Positions 36,196 through 50,200 of a stretch of DNA of 64,000 nucleotides are shown one piece after another. Under the pieces are notes generated by a model. The model saw nothing but the letters and a program-made list of their open reading frames with translations, was not told the origin of the DNA and did no database searches. The DNA is from Theocolax elegans. Taxonomy: Eukaryota; Arthropoda; Insecta; Hymenoptera; Cerocephalidae. The position numbers and the translations under genes are program-made. Each line of letters begins with the position of its first letter. Within the stretch, counting starts at the first letter, position 1. The stretch covers positions 78,085,986 through 78,149,985 of the forward strand of contig CM047426.1 of assembly GCA_026168455.1 (NCBI GenBank). Reading direction: 5' to 3'.

Positions 36196-39100
36196 TAGAG
36201 AGTCCAAGCCAAAAATGTACGGAGCAACCGAGACACGTTTACCACGGCTAGAATTTCAATTACTCTGATGAACTCGAGCGACGGTTTATGATTCGTCCCG
36301 TTTCTTTTGAGCTTGACATTTTCTTCTTTCTGCGAACCTATGTTTTAGGGTAAATAGGGCCTTCCAGGACGACAGCTTTAAGATTAGAGTGTGTATATTT
36401 GTAATCTTCCACAATAATAGATACTAAATTTTGGGCATGTCTAGAGTATTATTCTAACTCACGTTGTGTAATACATTTTTTTCTTGAAATAGAAAATCAT
36501 ATAAAATAATACATATCTACGTACATTGCTTCGAATTGTAACATTCCATCCTGGTGGATTTTCTAATGCACGATTTCAATGATAATTCTCAAATTATTTT
36601 CCTTCGAAATAATATACTCATATATTTCACATTTTGATTTCGACAGTAAAAAAAAAGATTTAGAGAATGTGGCACGACCAGTGTATCCCATGATAGCTAC
36701 GATGCTTATCTTCTCTCTCAATAATTCATTTTTTATATTACCCATTATATACCTTAAACACTTTTTTATAACAAAACATTACCTACTTTGCTGGAAAATT
36801 TAATGTTAGAATATCCTTCCTCAATTGCTGATCTATCGCATAGATATCAAATCTGATGAAATTTATTCACAAATGTGTAATCATAATAAAACCCCATATT
36901 GAACGAGTGATCCAATAAACCTAAATCACTGCACAGTAAACAAAGAGAAGTTAATCTCAAATTCAGGGAGCTACACTTATCTTATCTCCAATAAGAAACT
37001 ACCCTCGGAAAAAATAATCTTGATGATTTCTATTTTCTTGGGAGTTGTATACCCCTCGCCTCGCAAAGATTCTATTTCCTTTGGGCTGATCGATCCGCGA
37101 TAAGACGGAAAAATCATCCATGTCCGGCGTCGCGTGAAATTACTATAAAGGGAGGGGAAAACGCGTGAAATGTCCGATCTCGTATTCTCACGTGTCGAAA
37201 AACTTTCGTCCACCAAGTCGATATCCACAGATGTAAAAAGTTGATTCCTTTTCTGCTAATAGGATAAAATACTTTTTCTCTTCTGGAATACGTTTTACTT
37301 TTTATATATACTCGCTATACTCAAATGGAAAAGACGATAAGATTTTTAACAACCTATATAAATTTTATTGATATTAAAAAAAGTAGTTACGTTTTATTCC
37401 GTTTAAAATGTCATTGTCTTGGATAAAAAGAGCATCCTAATATTTAATTAAATTGTATTTTGCATCGTATTTCCGTACTTTGCCGGAACATTTTTTATGC
37501 ATGAGAAATTATTTTTTAACATAAATTAATTATATTACCGCATATACATTATTTTAATTGTATCAGTAAAGTGAATTATGATAAGCGCTAGTAATCCTGG
37601 TAGAAATCGTATTCCATGTAATAAGTAATAAGGTGATTATTTTAATGTAATGGGTTAAAATTACATCCGTCCTCATCTTCAATTAAATGTCCATTTTTTA
37701 TATTTTAAAGCTATTTATTAAACAAAAGTTCAAATTTTGTTCTGTTTTATTTTGCATAACTTTTATACATAAATTAAGTATAAAATGTAACTCTGTCCAA
37801 CAAAAATCTATTGGAAAATGTGATGATAAAATTAGCAAAATCAAGTTTATTTTTGTGAATATTACAATAAGTATATAATATATGATATGATATAATATAA
37901 TATGATAAAAATCAATTACAGATGCAACATAAAATTTAAAATTTAGAAAGCTTAATGAATATACATATAAGAATGAATACATTTAAGTTTACTGCGCACA
38001 GAAAAGGGCAAATATTATATTAATACTTCGTTACATCAAATCTTAAAAGATATATAAAAAATCGCAATTAATTATACCTAACTCTGGAATTGAAATTTCT
38101 ATAAAAAATCGTTGATATTTAATTAAAAGTAATATTAAATATTCTTTTTTTGATACATCGAATTCAATAACAATATATTTCAATTTAAGTTAAATAAAGA
38201 ATAAATGTTTCAAAAGTTTCAATAATTTTATACTATCGATATACATATAGATTGGTGGAATAAAAAGAAAATAAATCTATTTACAGGGTATAGACTCGGA
38301 TATCGAAGAAATGGCGAGGCCAACGGACAATCTGGACTCGTTGATGGCAGAATCGCTCGAAGAAAATGGAAACGACATGCTGCCGATGGTTGCCGAGGAC
38401 ATACCAACGATACCCGAGGAAGCGTCGGAGGAATTGAGACTCGAAGAAGAGGCCGATGCCCTCGAAGCTGCCCTCGCAAGCGCAAACGAGGCCTCTGGTC
38501 AAAAGAGAGAAAAAGACAAGATTACCACTGAGTGAGTTGTATTTTTTATTCCACACTTATATCGAATTTATACAATTTTGTTACATTTTGTTCACTTCAA
38601 AAATACAGTTCTAGTTTTTTATAAAATAAGCTGCGTTTATTCTTAATTGGCATTGGCACCGTTGATGAAATTCGATTAATTCATTCCTAATTTTATTTGT
38701 TTATTAATCAATATTTTCAATATAACATTCGAGTAAATGGATAACAGTATTTAAAAAGAGTCAATTTGTACTATGCAAAGGATGATTAACTTAAACTAAA
38801 TTTGTTGAAACACGTGCAATATTTTTTTTTACAGTAAATTATTATAGTTAATAATAAAAATAGCTGGGGAGTAAGTAAACGTAGTTGTACAATTCATTCG
38901 AGTTGCGATAAAAAGGATCGCAAAAGCTTTTCCTTAATAATTGCCTTTTCTCCTTGCAGAAAAACATAACGAGGCTCCTTTACGGCGCCAGTTACCCTTT
39001 AATACTAATATTCTTCGAGCCATTAGGAACTTTTCGCACCGACTTAAATATACGAAAGTGCATTTGCAAACACAAAGAATATACACCAAAAGGAAGTTTT

Positions 39101-42100
39101 CCACTCGAGCGACTCGCAATTAATTTTCCCAGTCGGTGTTAAATTGTGATTTAAACGAAAAGTTTAACGTTTATTCGTTGTATCCTGACAGGTTGATTCA
39201 GTTACTCTCTAGGCAAACCTCGTTTCTTTTTTTTTTGTATTTTAAAAATGAATGATACTGATCCAGAGTATAAAGGGTTGTAAAAAAGTTTCCTGCCAGA
39301 AAGAGTTATAAAAAAACCGAGATGTGTATCAAACCTGGGAAACTATTTCGAAGAACTCGATTACTTCCGATCGGATATCAAACGGGAATTTGCCAGTTCC
39401 TGTGCTAATATTGAGTCCGTCACACGATGGCTTTCGGCTTCTACCTTCTGCTTTCTGACCCCCTCGATACTCCTTTTTTTCGGACTCATCCATCTAGCTT
39501 TCATGAAACTTTTTGAGCGAATGTACTCTAAGTTTCAATTAAATCTTGAGTTTCGGTATACCTATGTTATTGAAAGTATTTTTTGTCATCAAATATTATA
39601 TTGCTAAAATTTTCAATTATTTTGCGTTATTGCGTTCTGTTGTTAAACGTATCAATAAATCTATTTGCTTAATAAATCTTAATAGTACAACAAATGTTCA
39701 CACTAAAGGTAAAAATATGTGAAATCGTTTGTTAACCGATATTAAAAAGCGCACATCATTTGTCATTTGAATTATATGATGCAAATTTTAATCATAAATG
39801 TTCCACGCGTTTTAATCGAAAATATAATTAATATTAGCATAATTTACTCACAAAAAGGAAATAACTTATTCGAGTTCAATCATGAAACTTTTGACAACCG
39901 TATAAATTTTCCGTCGATTTTACGCACAATTTTCCCAATACCCCGTTTCATATATATTTTTGGTCTTCGAAACCTTCTACCTCTGCTCTTTCGCACCGAC
40001 AAAACTCGGAGCTTATTTGGTCGATTTACATGTAGATTCGATCAGCGAGCTTCGCCACATTATGCACGAAATCGACGAACCGGGCAAGCCGGTGAATTTT
40101 CGGGAATCCCAAAACAGAGGAAGAAACGACCTTTTGATGTGTGGAGGGTGAAACGCTTTTTTGTCTCTTCCGATCCCGTGAAAGAGCAGTGTGAAATTTG
40201 TATGCAAGAGAAAACAACATTCTTGTAACTGGACCTTTTGTTTTTACGAAAGTTAACGTTTCATTTTTATATTTTTTTGAAAATCGTTGATTTCATGGGT
40301 TTGCGAAAGGCGATTCGGAATGGAAGTTATATGATAGGCAACGAATTCAAGGTTATAACGATTGAAAATTGAAAATATAAAAAAATTTGTAATATCAATC
40401 ATTCAAGTTTTATCGAAAACAATCTACGACAATAGATATTCTACATTTTAAATGTATTTTACATAAAAATAATATAAATTATATATAATATTATAAAAAA
40501 GTAAAATAATTTAAAATATTGAATATTACGTATTTAAACTTTTAAAATTAATTAGCAAATAAATGACTTTTTTATACTTATAATAATAGGATTTAAAATT
40601 AGATGAAGAACTTTGAACTTTTTTAATTTCCTAATCGAATTACTTCTGATGATTGAATTCATAAGTCCATCGCTTCTAATAAGAAAATGTATTATTGCAG
40701 TATTCACAAAGTTTTACTTATCTTTTTACTGCCAATTTAGCAGCTGAATAATAACCGATTCGATACGGCTGCGAACTCCTAAAAGAAAGTAATTCTACAG
40801 CTTTTAATTTCTTCTATAACTCTCTGGCGTATGAATTTATTTACCTTAAATAATTGAAAAAGGGAATTGTAGATAAATGACTTCATAAATAATCTGAAAA
40901 TAATAGGTTTGCACACACACACACACACACACACAAATACACACGCACACACACACACTCACACACGCAGATGTGTAGGAAGGAAAGGCAAAGTAAACGA
41001 AGAAAATATTGCCACATACATGCCACTCGTCTAGATAATTTCGGTAGTCAGTAAGCTTAATAAGCTCACCGAAAAATGTCGGATTACTCCCAGCAGGCGA
41101 TACAGTCGCACTTACATCTCATTAGGTTGTAAACGAGAGGCGCGCGACTCGCGTCGGGGGGTCCGTCGCTTACGAGGCCCGAGAATCGTATAGTGTTCGG
41201 GCCGCTCTCCGCGGGAAATCACCGCGACGACATGCTAACGACTGAAAGCTAGTCGAGTAGTCACATTGAGTTCGCGCACTTTTCGCGAATATGCTCATCA
41301 AGGAGACTTCTTTGAGGTAATTCATTCCATTATACCTAATAACCTCTACACTGATGCATCGTAACGACTGCGTAGAGTTCACTTGCTTGCCGGGTCATGG
41401 ACTTTCTGATTTAATAAACTTAACATTTATACTTCATTTCGATAAATTCATCTCCTGTAATTATTTATTATATCGTATATATTTCATTCAAGAAACTCTT
41501 TGATAAGCTTGATTATTACAAGTACATTCTTAACAACAGTTTTATATACCAACCGATTAAATTAAATATGTATATACTAACAGAATTTAACGCGTTAAAA
41601 GCTCGTTTACTGTATACGAATTTATTACTTCGAAATAAACGTTTTAAATACGTTTTATGGGTCAAAATGTTAGTATCCACTATTACGAATATTATAACTT
41701 AAAGGGTTAATTGTCACTGCTGCCGTTACTGACCCCTACTCACAATACTGGAAATTGACCTTGTCCGATATTGCAGACCGTCCAATATTGTCTCTCCCCA
41801 ATGAGGAAATGTAAATCCTTTATACGTAGGTGACTACAGACTCAAGTAGTGATTCTTCCTTTCATTCTTACAGTCATCAACACCTTTTATTACACAGAAT
41901 AGAATCTAAACGATATATACTATAGAAGTACAAATCATTATATTTCTAAATTTTCAATGCAATTAAAAAACTACTATTATTTTGATGATAAGCTTGTAAA
42001 TTTCAAAATTGTGTATATATTTTTATTTATTTAGAAAAAACACTAAACAAATATTGGTATAGTTACTGGTTATTGTAATGAAAAGTTATGTACTATATGT

Positions 42101-44184
42101 ATAACGTAATCTATATAAATTTGAAATTTTAAACAAAATTGTAGATCAAATTTTCTTGCTTGTTATGTCATCAAATTAATTACGCGCATAAAATTTAAAA
42201 ATTAATTTAATAATTAATTTATATAATATTATTCGTAATAAGTCGTCGTTCTCGATAGATTCTTCGGAAATTTACAAATCCTCTTATCATGTGTAACCTC
42301 TAAAACTTCTCCCATGAAGTGAGCCTTTTTGAATCAGAACCACTCAATCAATTACATTTCGAGAGTACCAATTGAATAACGCAACCGGTTTATTTTAATT
42401 TATTGCAACCGCACTTTCTTTTGAATCGCATCCTATCATTATAAGATTAGTTCAATCGATGTTACATGCGTCGGAAGAGTAGTGTAATGTAATATTAACT
42501 CATTTTGATCGGTCAGCTAAATCCGGTTTTAATTTAGAAATTTTTTTTTCCATTATGCCCGTCCAGTGCATAATATTTAACCAGGTATTTAAGCTCTTCC
42601 GCGATTAAAATTTCAATTTATAACCATTTAAATTCAATTGTATCGGTTAAACATTAGTATCAAACAGTAATACATTTGAAGCTGCATAAATTTAAGAATT
42701 AGTGTTATCATTGTGCCCGACTTTTCAATTAGAAATTTAATATCCGATATATTTCAAACCTCGTAATAAAATGCGTAACTGCAAGCTCGTAAAGTTGTTA
42801 AATACCACCACTAAAACGAAATAATCCAAAACAATAATCTACCGTATAGTATAGGACATTGGTATGTATGTGTGTATGTGTGTGCGTGTGTGTACAGTGA
42901 ATCGTAGTTATAAACAATTTATTTTAAACACAAAGAAACAATGACTGAGAATAACAGACGTTCCATGCATTATATATCTGCCATAAAATGCGTTTCTGTG
43001 ACACACATTCTTAGGACAGTGTGTACACCGATTCACCAACACACGTAGAGAGGAAAATCCACCCTCTGGTGTTGTATACATCAGGGGTTCCGAATACGGT
43101 TGGATGAAGCGGTGATAATTTCGATCCATGTGTATATGTATATATATGGATATACGCACACAAAGACATCGGGCGTGTACGTGAGGCTTTGGTAGCCCCC
43201 AAGAGGCATTTCGCGTTTCTCTGAATGCACACATATATATACGCATCTGTGAGTTACGCGAGCTCGACCTAAGAGTAATAACGCAAGTTGCGCGGGGACT
43301 CGGCAACCTCTCATTTAGTAGGCATTTCGAACTGAGAGCGAAGGATCATGGACGTAGACAAGGGAAGAAAAATATGTCGGGTATAAATTGGTCCTTGGGA
43401 TCCGTTGTATTTCACGTCGAGTTTGATCAGACTTGAAATTCCCGGCTTTATTCTATTTGTCAGAGGCAAATTTTTTTAAACGACGTTACTTTTATTCATT
43501 ATATGATATTCAAAATTTCGATGAAGTAATATAATTGAACATTATAATTCGCTTGGTTTTTAAACTATTTTTATTCACAATTAAAATAGTGATAACTAAA
43601 CGTAAAAAATTTATTGATAAATGAATCTGCCTGTTCATGTTAAGGATTGTAAAGGTATCATGTTTGTATTGTAGGCAATGAATGCTATAGTAAATAAATA
43701 TAAGACTTTTATTAATCTTAGACTGACATAATAGTTATTTATGTACCTTGGGTGAGCCTCGCGTCATTACTGTTCGAGGCGGAAAATTTCGTGGATGGTT
43801 AGTACGTCCGCGGTCGCGAGCGCAGCGAGCGGCCAAGGATGTTACTACCATCCACGAAATTTGAGCCGAGAACTGTAATGACGCGATGCTTACCCATGGT
43901 ACGTAAACAATTTTTCAGCCTTATAATTCGTACATACGACTCTTTCGTTGCTCACAAAGTAATTTATTATACATTTAAAAGTAATGTAATAAACACTTTT
44001 TTAAACAATATAAATAATTATATATTATGTCAATAATTTTTAAACATTTGTATACTGACGCTTATAAAACATTTTAACTTTTTAAATTCTGCATTTAGTA
44101 TCAGAGAATATTAAATATTTAGTAATTACTTATTATATTAATCGTAACATTGCAGTTATTAAAGATATAGGACTCATTTTGCGT

Positions 44185-44242
<58 letters not shown>

Positions 44243-47200
44243 AGATAGACTGACACAATCCAAAAATTTACTATAGTGTATAATAAATTTAACTGAAGTT
44301 GTAGTAAATATTACCAGAATTGTAGTAAAAATTAATAACTTTCTAGTAAATTTTATTACACACTATATAGTACATTTTTGGATTGCGTCAGTCTGTCTCC
44401 GCATTACTAGACAACATTGTAATTTTTACTTCACATTTTTCTCCGTGTATATATATATACACACTATATTATTTCTAAAATATAATATTCTAATATATAT
44501 GTATGTATAATATATAGTACTTTCGTATCTGAGCAATATTAAGATAACTATGATTAAAGTAACGCAAACGTTACGTTTAAACTAGTTGTGTTTACGTTTG
44601 AAAAGCCATAGATATATCTCCGATACATGTACTACGCGTTTCAAACACGTTGACTCTATACCGTTCGCGCGGCAAAGGTTATATTGCTCGCCGCATATAT
44701 CCTACGGAGCGCTTTGCATACAGCCTCCTAGGATGTATAGACACCTTATACGTCCTAGGAGGATGTATAGAGGGCTCTCATACAAGCGAGGAGCCACTTG
44801 TATGTACGCAACGTATTTACAAGCGGAGCGCGCTCTGCACGTAAGAGTCGTTGTACGAATTAGTAGGCTGAAAAATAATAATAATATAGTAACTAGGAGA
44901 GTGTCACATCCTCTATGAAACGGATCTTTACCAAACTGTAGGATATGTTTTCTACTACAAACATATGAAGAAAATCGGATCTATAGATTCTAACGCTCTA
45001 TTTTTCGATAGGTTGCAAACAAAATACGTAAAATATCGCCAAAAATACTTCTGAGTTAGATTGTTTACAACTCGGAATCTGCTAAAGATATACATTCAAA
45101 CTTAAGTTTAAAAGAAAGCTGACATCAAGTAGATACATTTTAAAAAAAGAAGCTCAAATATCTAATTTTGGTCTAAAGTTATGGAAGAAATAAGAATAAG
45201 ATGAATTTTAACGAAAATTTATCTTTACAATTTGATGATTTTTTTAAGCCAAAACTTCGTCTAACTCAACTAACATATCCTACAGTTTGGTAAAGATCTA
45301 TTTCTCGCAGGTGTGACACTCTCCTAGTAAGAGAAAGAAATATTCGAGACAAATGACGATTCTTAACTGTTAATATCTGATGACTTAAATACAGGCAAAT
45401 TAATATTTCTTTACAGTTATAAGTATTATTTGAATCAGTTCTTAACAATTAAAATTTCAATTATTTCTATTAACCTAAAATCTTAATAGTTTAAACACTA
45501 AGCATTAATATTGTAGGGATATAATTTTATTACAAATTATTTCTATTTATAGTGACAAATACACGATATTTCTTTATAGATTCTCACAAATATTTCTTTC
45601 TCTCAGTGTAGTATTAATGATAGTAGTAATAATAATATATTTATGACGAATAGTAAATGCACACTATACTGTGATATAGATTCCCCATAAAACGAAAAAA
45701 ATATAAAAGATGTTGAATAAAACTTTAATGAAGTAAAATATACAAGTAAAATGTAAATATGGATTATAAACACTCACTCCTTTTCCATCTTTTTAGAAAG
45801 AATATGGGAAAACAAAATTTTAATGCAATTCATCCACATATAAGTTTGGCATAACAAATCTAAAAGATCGTGAAACAAAAGAAAGCGAAGCCCAGCTCTC
45901 CGTATACGGAAATAAAAAATTCACATCACCCCATTCGTTGTCGAAGTTCGCGCGCACGTACGGCTCCAAGTTCACCCTCGAACGAAAGAAAAGTACGCGA
46001 GTAAGTATATACCTTGGGCCGATAGACGCGCCCGCGTAGATAAAGAGAGAACCGAGGGTGGATGCTATGGACCTTTAGGGGGTCAGGACTTAAGATCGCT
46101 CGAGGAGAGAGGCGAACTGTACTCCTGCGAACGGCACAATGGCGGCACTTGAACCGCTGAGTCAACTTCCCCCTTCCTTACCCCCTATCGTGTCCTGTGC
46201 CTTTCTCTCCTCTCTCTCTCTCTTTCTTTCTCTCTCTCCTCCGGTTGTCTCGTCGCTTCTTTTTACATCTATATGTTCCACGTAAAAGTCGGGAATAGAA
46301 AGAAAAATGTAGGAAAAGAGGATTTTAACGGGATTATTTTTGTTTTTCTTTGGATTCCTTTGGTTTTCCGCGAATTCGATTTCATGCTTTTTGGTGAAAT
46401 TGTAGCTGCTCGTCGAGCTTGCTAAGGAGTTTTAAAGTTCAGTCAATGGAAATTCTTTGGCTCTATCCAATGGAATCTTTACACTCATATATATCTATGT
46501 ATTTATGTGTGTCCATGTTTCCCAGGAGAAGAAAGTTTTGATTTAGAAAAAGTTGATAAAACAGCACGATAAATAAAACGAGTGTATATGGACACAAATG
46601 TATTATACATTGTAGTTTCTGAAGTAACTTGGTGATATATTTAAGCAAGGGTTGATAAATTTATATTTATAAATCATCGACTCGAAGTTATAACATCTAA
46701 ATGTATAATTGTTTACGCACGATTCAGAAACAAAACGCAATATTTCTTTGCAGTATTTCTTATAAACCGCTATACTGAATTCATAACCGAATTCATCGAG
46801 TTGAAAGTATCAACGATCGAAAAATAATATTTCATCGAAATTTTATAACACGTTGCGATACAGACATCGATGTGTATACGCGGACAATTCTGTCGGTGTC
46901 ATTTTTTGTTCTTCACTCGTCTCCTCTGTTTTTGTTTTTATTACGCGACTGACTCGCCGGTACACACAGTCGTATACCTATGTATAATCCTTTTGGCGAA
47001 CTCTCGTTTGCACATCTCTCTCGCCAGCCCGCGTTCGGTTATACGTGATTATTCGAAAAACGACGCGGGTCTCCCCGCGAATGAAAATAATACAAAAGAA
47101 AGGAAGAATTAGGAGAGAGAAAGAAACAGGAAGGATAATGGGAGGACAACATCGAGTCGCGTGCTCACGAGTGCGTGATTACACGTGGACGGGCAACCGA

Positions 47201-50200
47201 ACGTTGCGTTACCCCACGACCGGTGGTATGAAAATCAAACGTTGCTTGCAATACCAAAAAAAAATTGGTTGATTTTTAAAAATAAATCCTGTGTACGCGA
47301 TTTGTTTACTATAAGCTGATACATCCATTGGTTATGCATGTACATTGTTTATATACCTTGCACTATTAGAACTTTTTTTACTAATTTACTAAAATGCGCC
47401 TATCTGTTTTTCATTATTTTCTAGAAATCTAAACAATATATTAAATACTACATAAAAATGCACATCAATAAAAATCAATGATAGTTTATAGAGATTTGCG
47501 ACAAATTACAGATATTTCTCTTCTCACCGGGGTTTACGCAGTGTTTATGCGACGTGCATCGCACTCACTAAACACCCGTCGCGTTTGACCTTAAATTAGA
47601 GAATCACCGCGTTGGTCTAACCAAGCATCGAGTGACCCGAGGTATAAGTCGTTACGATTCGCGTGTCATCGCTCCGCGAGCCAATTACTTTTTCCACTGC
47701 GGACTCGAGAGCCCCTTGTCTTGTAATTTTTTTAATCTATGCGTATACACTGCGGATGCGCGTGACGCTTGTTTATCTCCCTTGGTAATCAGGTTGAATG
47801 CTGTAATTTCTCTTCTACGATTCCCGCAACTACGTGCCGATATTAAACACGTGACAGAACCTTGTTTTCTTGTGAATGATTTTTTTATTTTTAACAATAA
47901 TTGGAAAGGGCATCTCGAACTCGGATAATAGCCATTTATTACTTTTTTTATAAATGAATAAATAAATTTAAAAATATCGTGAATTTCAGGTCCTTAGGCA
48001 TGTTTCAAATAATACACCCAAATTTTTTGAGATTTTTAAATTCATAATTTGATTATGTTTGAGTTGAAAGTTTATAAGTTTTTTGACCAATAATTACCGA
48101 CCAAAAATTGTTTACTCAATTATTATTTATAAATGATTTTACTTTTAAAAAAATCTAAACATCAAGCTCTTCCTTATATTTTAAGCTCTCCGTATGAATG
48201 TTGTTCTAATTTCTAATTCAAAATTTTAGATAGAATTTTTGGGTTGAAAAGTGCAGATTTCTACAATTTGGATGCGACATCCCGCTAAAGAAACCTTTAT
48301 AATTCTCTGGTGACGTTAATATCGTGTATCCATTGTATAAAATTAAACATAGATGTATCTAATTGTTTTTTCTAAATCTCGTATTAATTATAACGTGTTG
48401 AAAAGTCTCATAAAATAAAAGTTTAATAAAACAAAAATTGTATTCAAATCCAGACCGAGGCTGTTTTTCTCTCATTCAAATTACGAATTGTCTTTATTTT
48501 CTGTTTTCTGAAAGTTACTGCGTTTTCGTAAATAACTATTAAACAGTTCTGTACATTAAAAAAATTTGTTGTTTGAGAATAAGTATAATATAATCTGAAA
48601 ATGTGATGTTATAATCAATTACAAATATAGCATACTGGAACCCAATAAAAAGTTCTTTCAATTGTAATAAAAAGGTTGAAGAAACATTAGTGTTCTAATC
48701 GAATCCGCGACTATAAAATTTCCTATCATCATGAAAATCCGCTCAATTACTAAGACTATTAACTTGATAAAGTTCGTTCTTCGGAAACCCATCGAGGCGG
48801 GGTTCAGTCTGAACTTGCTCATTCTCCAAAAAGGTAGAAAGTTCTCCGAGTTAGTTTCCAGTGCAACTCATCCGAGTGCATTGTATGCATAAAAGTAAGA
48901 AAGTTTAGAAGAGAAGTAATACGGGTGGTTTGATTCCATTGCAGCTGGCCAGGACTGCCGGCGGCTCTGCCGTCGCCCGCATCGCCCTCGGCCGTGATCG
49001 TCTCACCGGAAACTTTGTCGCGGCACAGCAGCAGCTCGCCCTCGAGGAACAATCGGCATCCACAGTATGTCTTGGCGCTGCCTTGTCCGACTCAACCGAT
49101 ACCCGCTGTTTGCTACCCGACACCCAACTACCTCGACCTCGAGGTTACCACTGACAGGAACTGGAAGTATCTCAGCTGGTGAGTCGAACAATTGTCTATA
49201 ATTTACCATTTTATACAATTTTTACTTTTATTTAACTGCGAATGACATTTTAATAATGCAGATATTTACGAATTTTTAAAAATATTGTATAACTCGTATA
49301 CGCGATTAAGAGAATACGTGCCCTCAAGCTGTTCCATTATTGAAATCGACTTTTCCATTTTAGTCGCTCTTTTTTTCTTCTTTTCCCTTAGACGGTATTT
49401 TCGGATGAAAAGTATAAAATAAACGGCAGAATTCGATTTAAAGATAATTTTCGCCCATCAGTGCATTGCGGTATAACGATATTCTATATGAATTTTATTT
49501 TATTTATTTTCTAATGTTTGATATTTTAACTGATAGTGAATAAACATTTTTCTCGCATATATAATTGTATTCGAAGATATACTACTTAACCGAATGCGAA
49601 TGTAAATTCATATAATTGAAACAAGTAAAAAAGAGCATCGTCATTAACGAAAGAAACACGATGTGAAAGAACTATTTGATAACCAAAGAGGAGAATTCAA
49701 TATTCTCCCCTTCAGGTATGGATGAAGATCCGGAAACACGTGGTTATTTGCTCACAACTCGGTCGCGTCATCAAGTTTTCACGTGATCCTACATGTCGAT
49801 CCTGGACCCAGTCTCGTTCATCACAATCACTGGCACTTTACCGCAATAGAAGAGGACAGATAGAAAGAGTCGATTACACTTAATCGAGCCAATTCTTATA
49901 GGTATATACATTGACTGCTCGAGTGCGCGAGTACCCATACCCGTATAGGTGAACTAAACGTATGGGGTAGATATCCGCGAATGTATTCGCCAGCATCGTG
50001 CCAATTACATCTTTATCAACACCCATACACCGCACATATACATTCACTATTTTTAGGTACAGTTGTTACCTCGGTTACTAATGGGATAATCGGAGTCGCG
50101 AACATTTTTATTGCTACTTTCTTAGAGTCTATTGTCCGATAATTTAAATTTAGATTTGAAAAGCTGCTCCGAGGTTATAGCCAAAATTTTTAATTTACGT

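Noticed and set aside
36263..36290. CTGATGA motifs elsewhere (36.26 kb, 36.85 kb, 45.37 kb)
   Set aside because: No stem II followed by GAAA, so these are not hammerhead cores.
39767..40228. 153-aa plus-strand frame in otopetrin intron 2
   Set aside because: No recognisable domain; the segment lies in an intron and composition changes abruptly within it.
44586..44918. 110-aa frame around the hairpins at 44.7 kb
   Set aside because: Coding potential is explained by the GC-richer inverted-repeat DNA; it has no homologue that I recognise and runs into the MITE.
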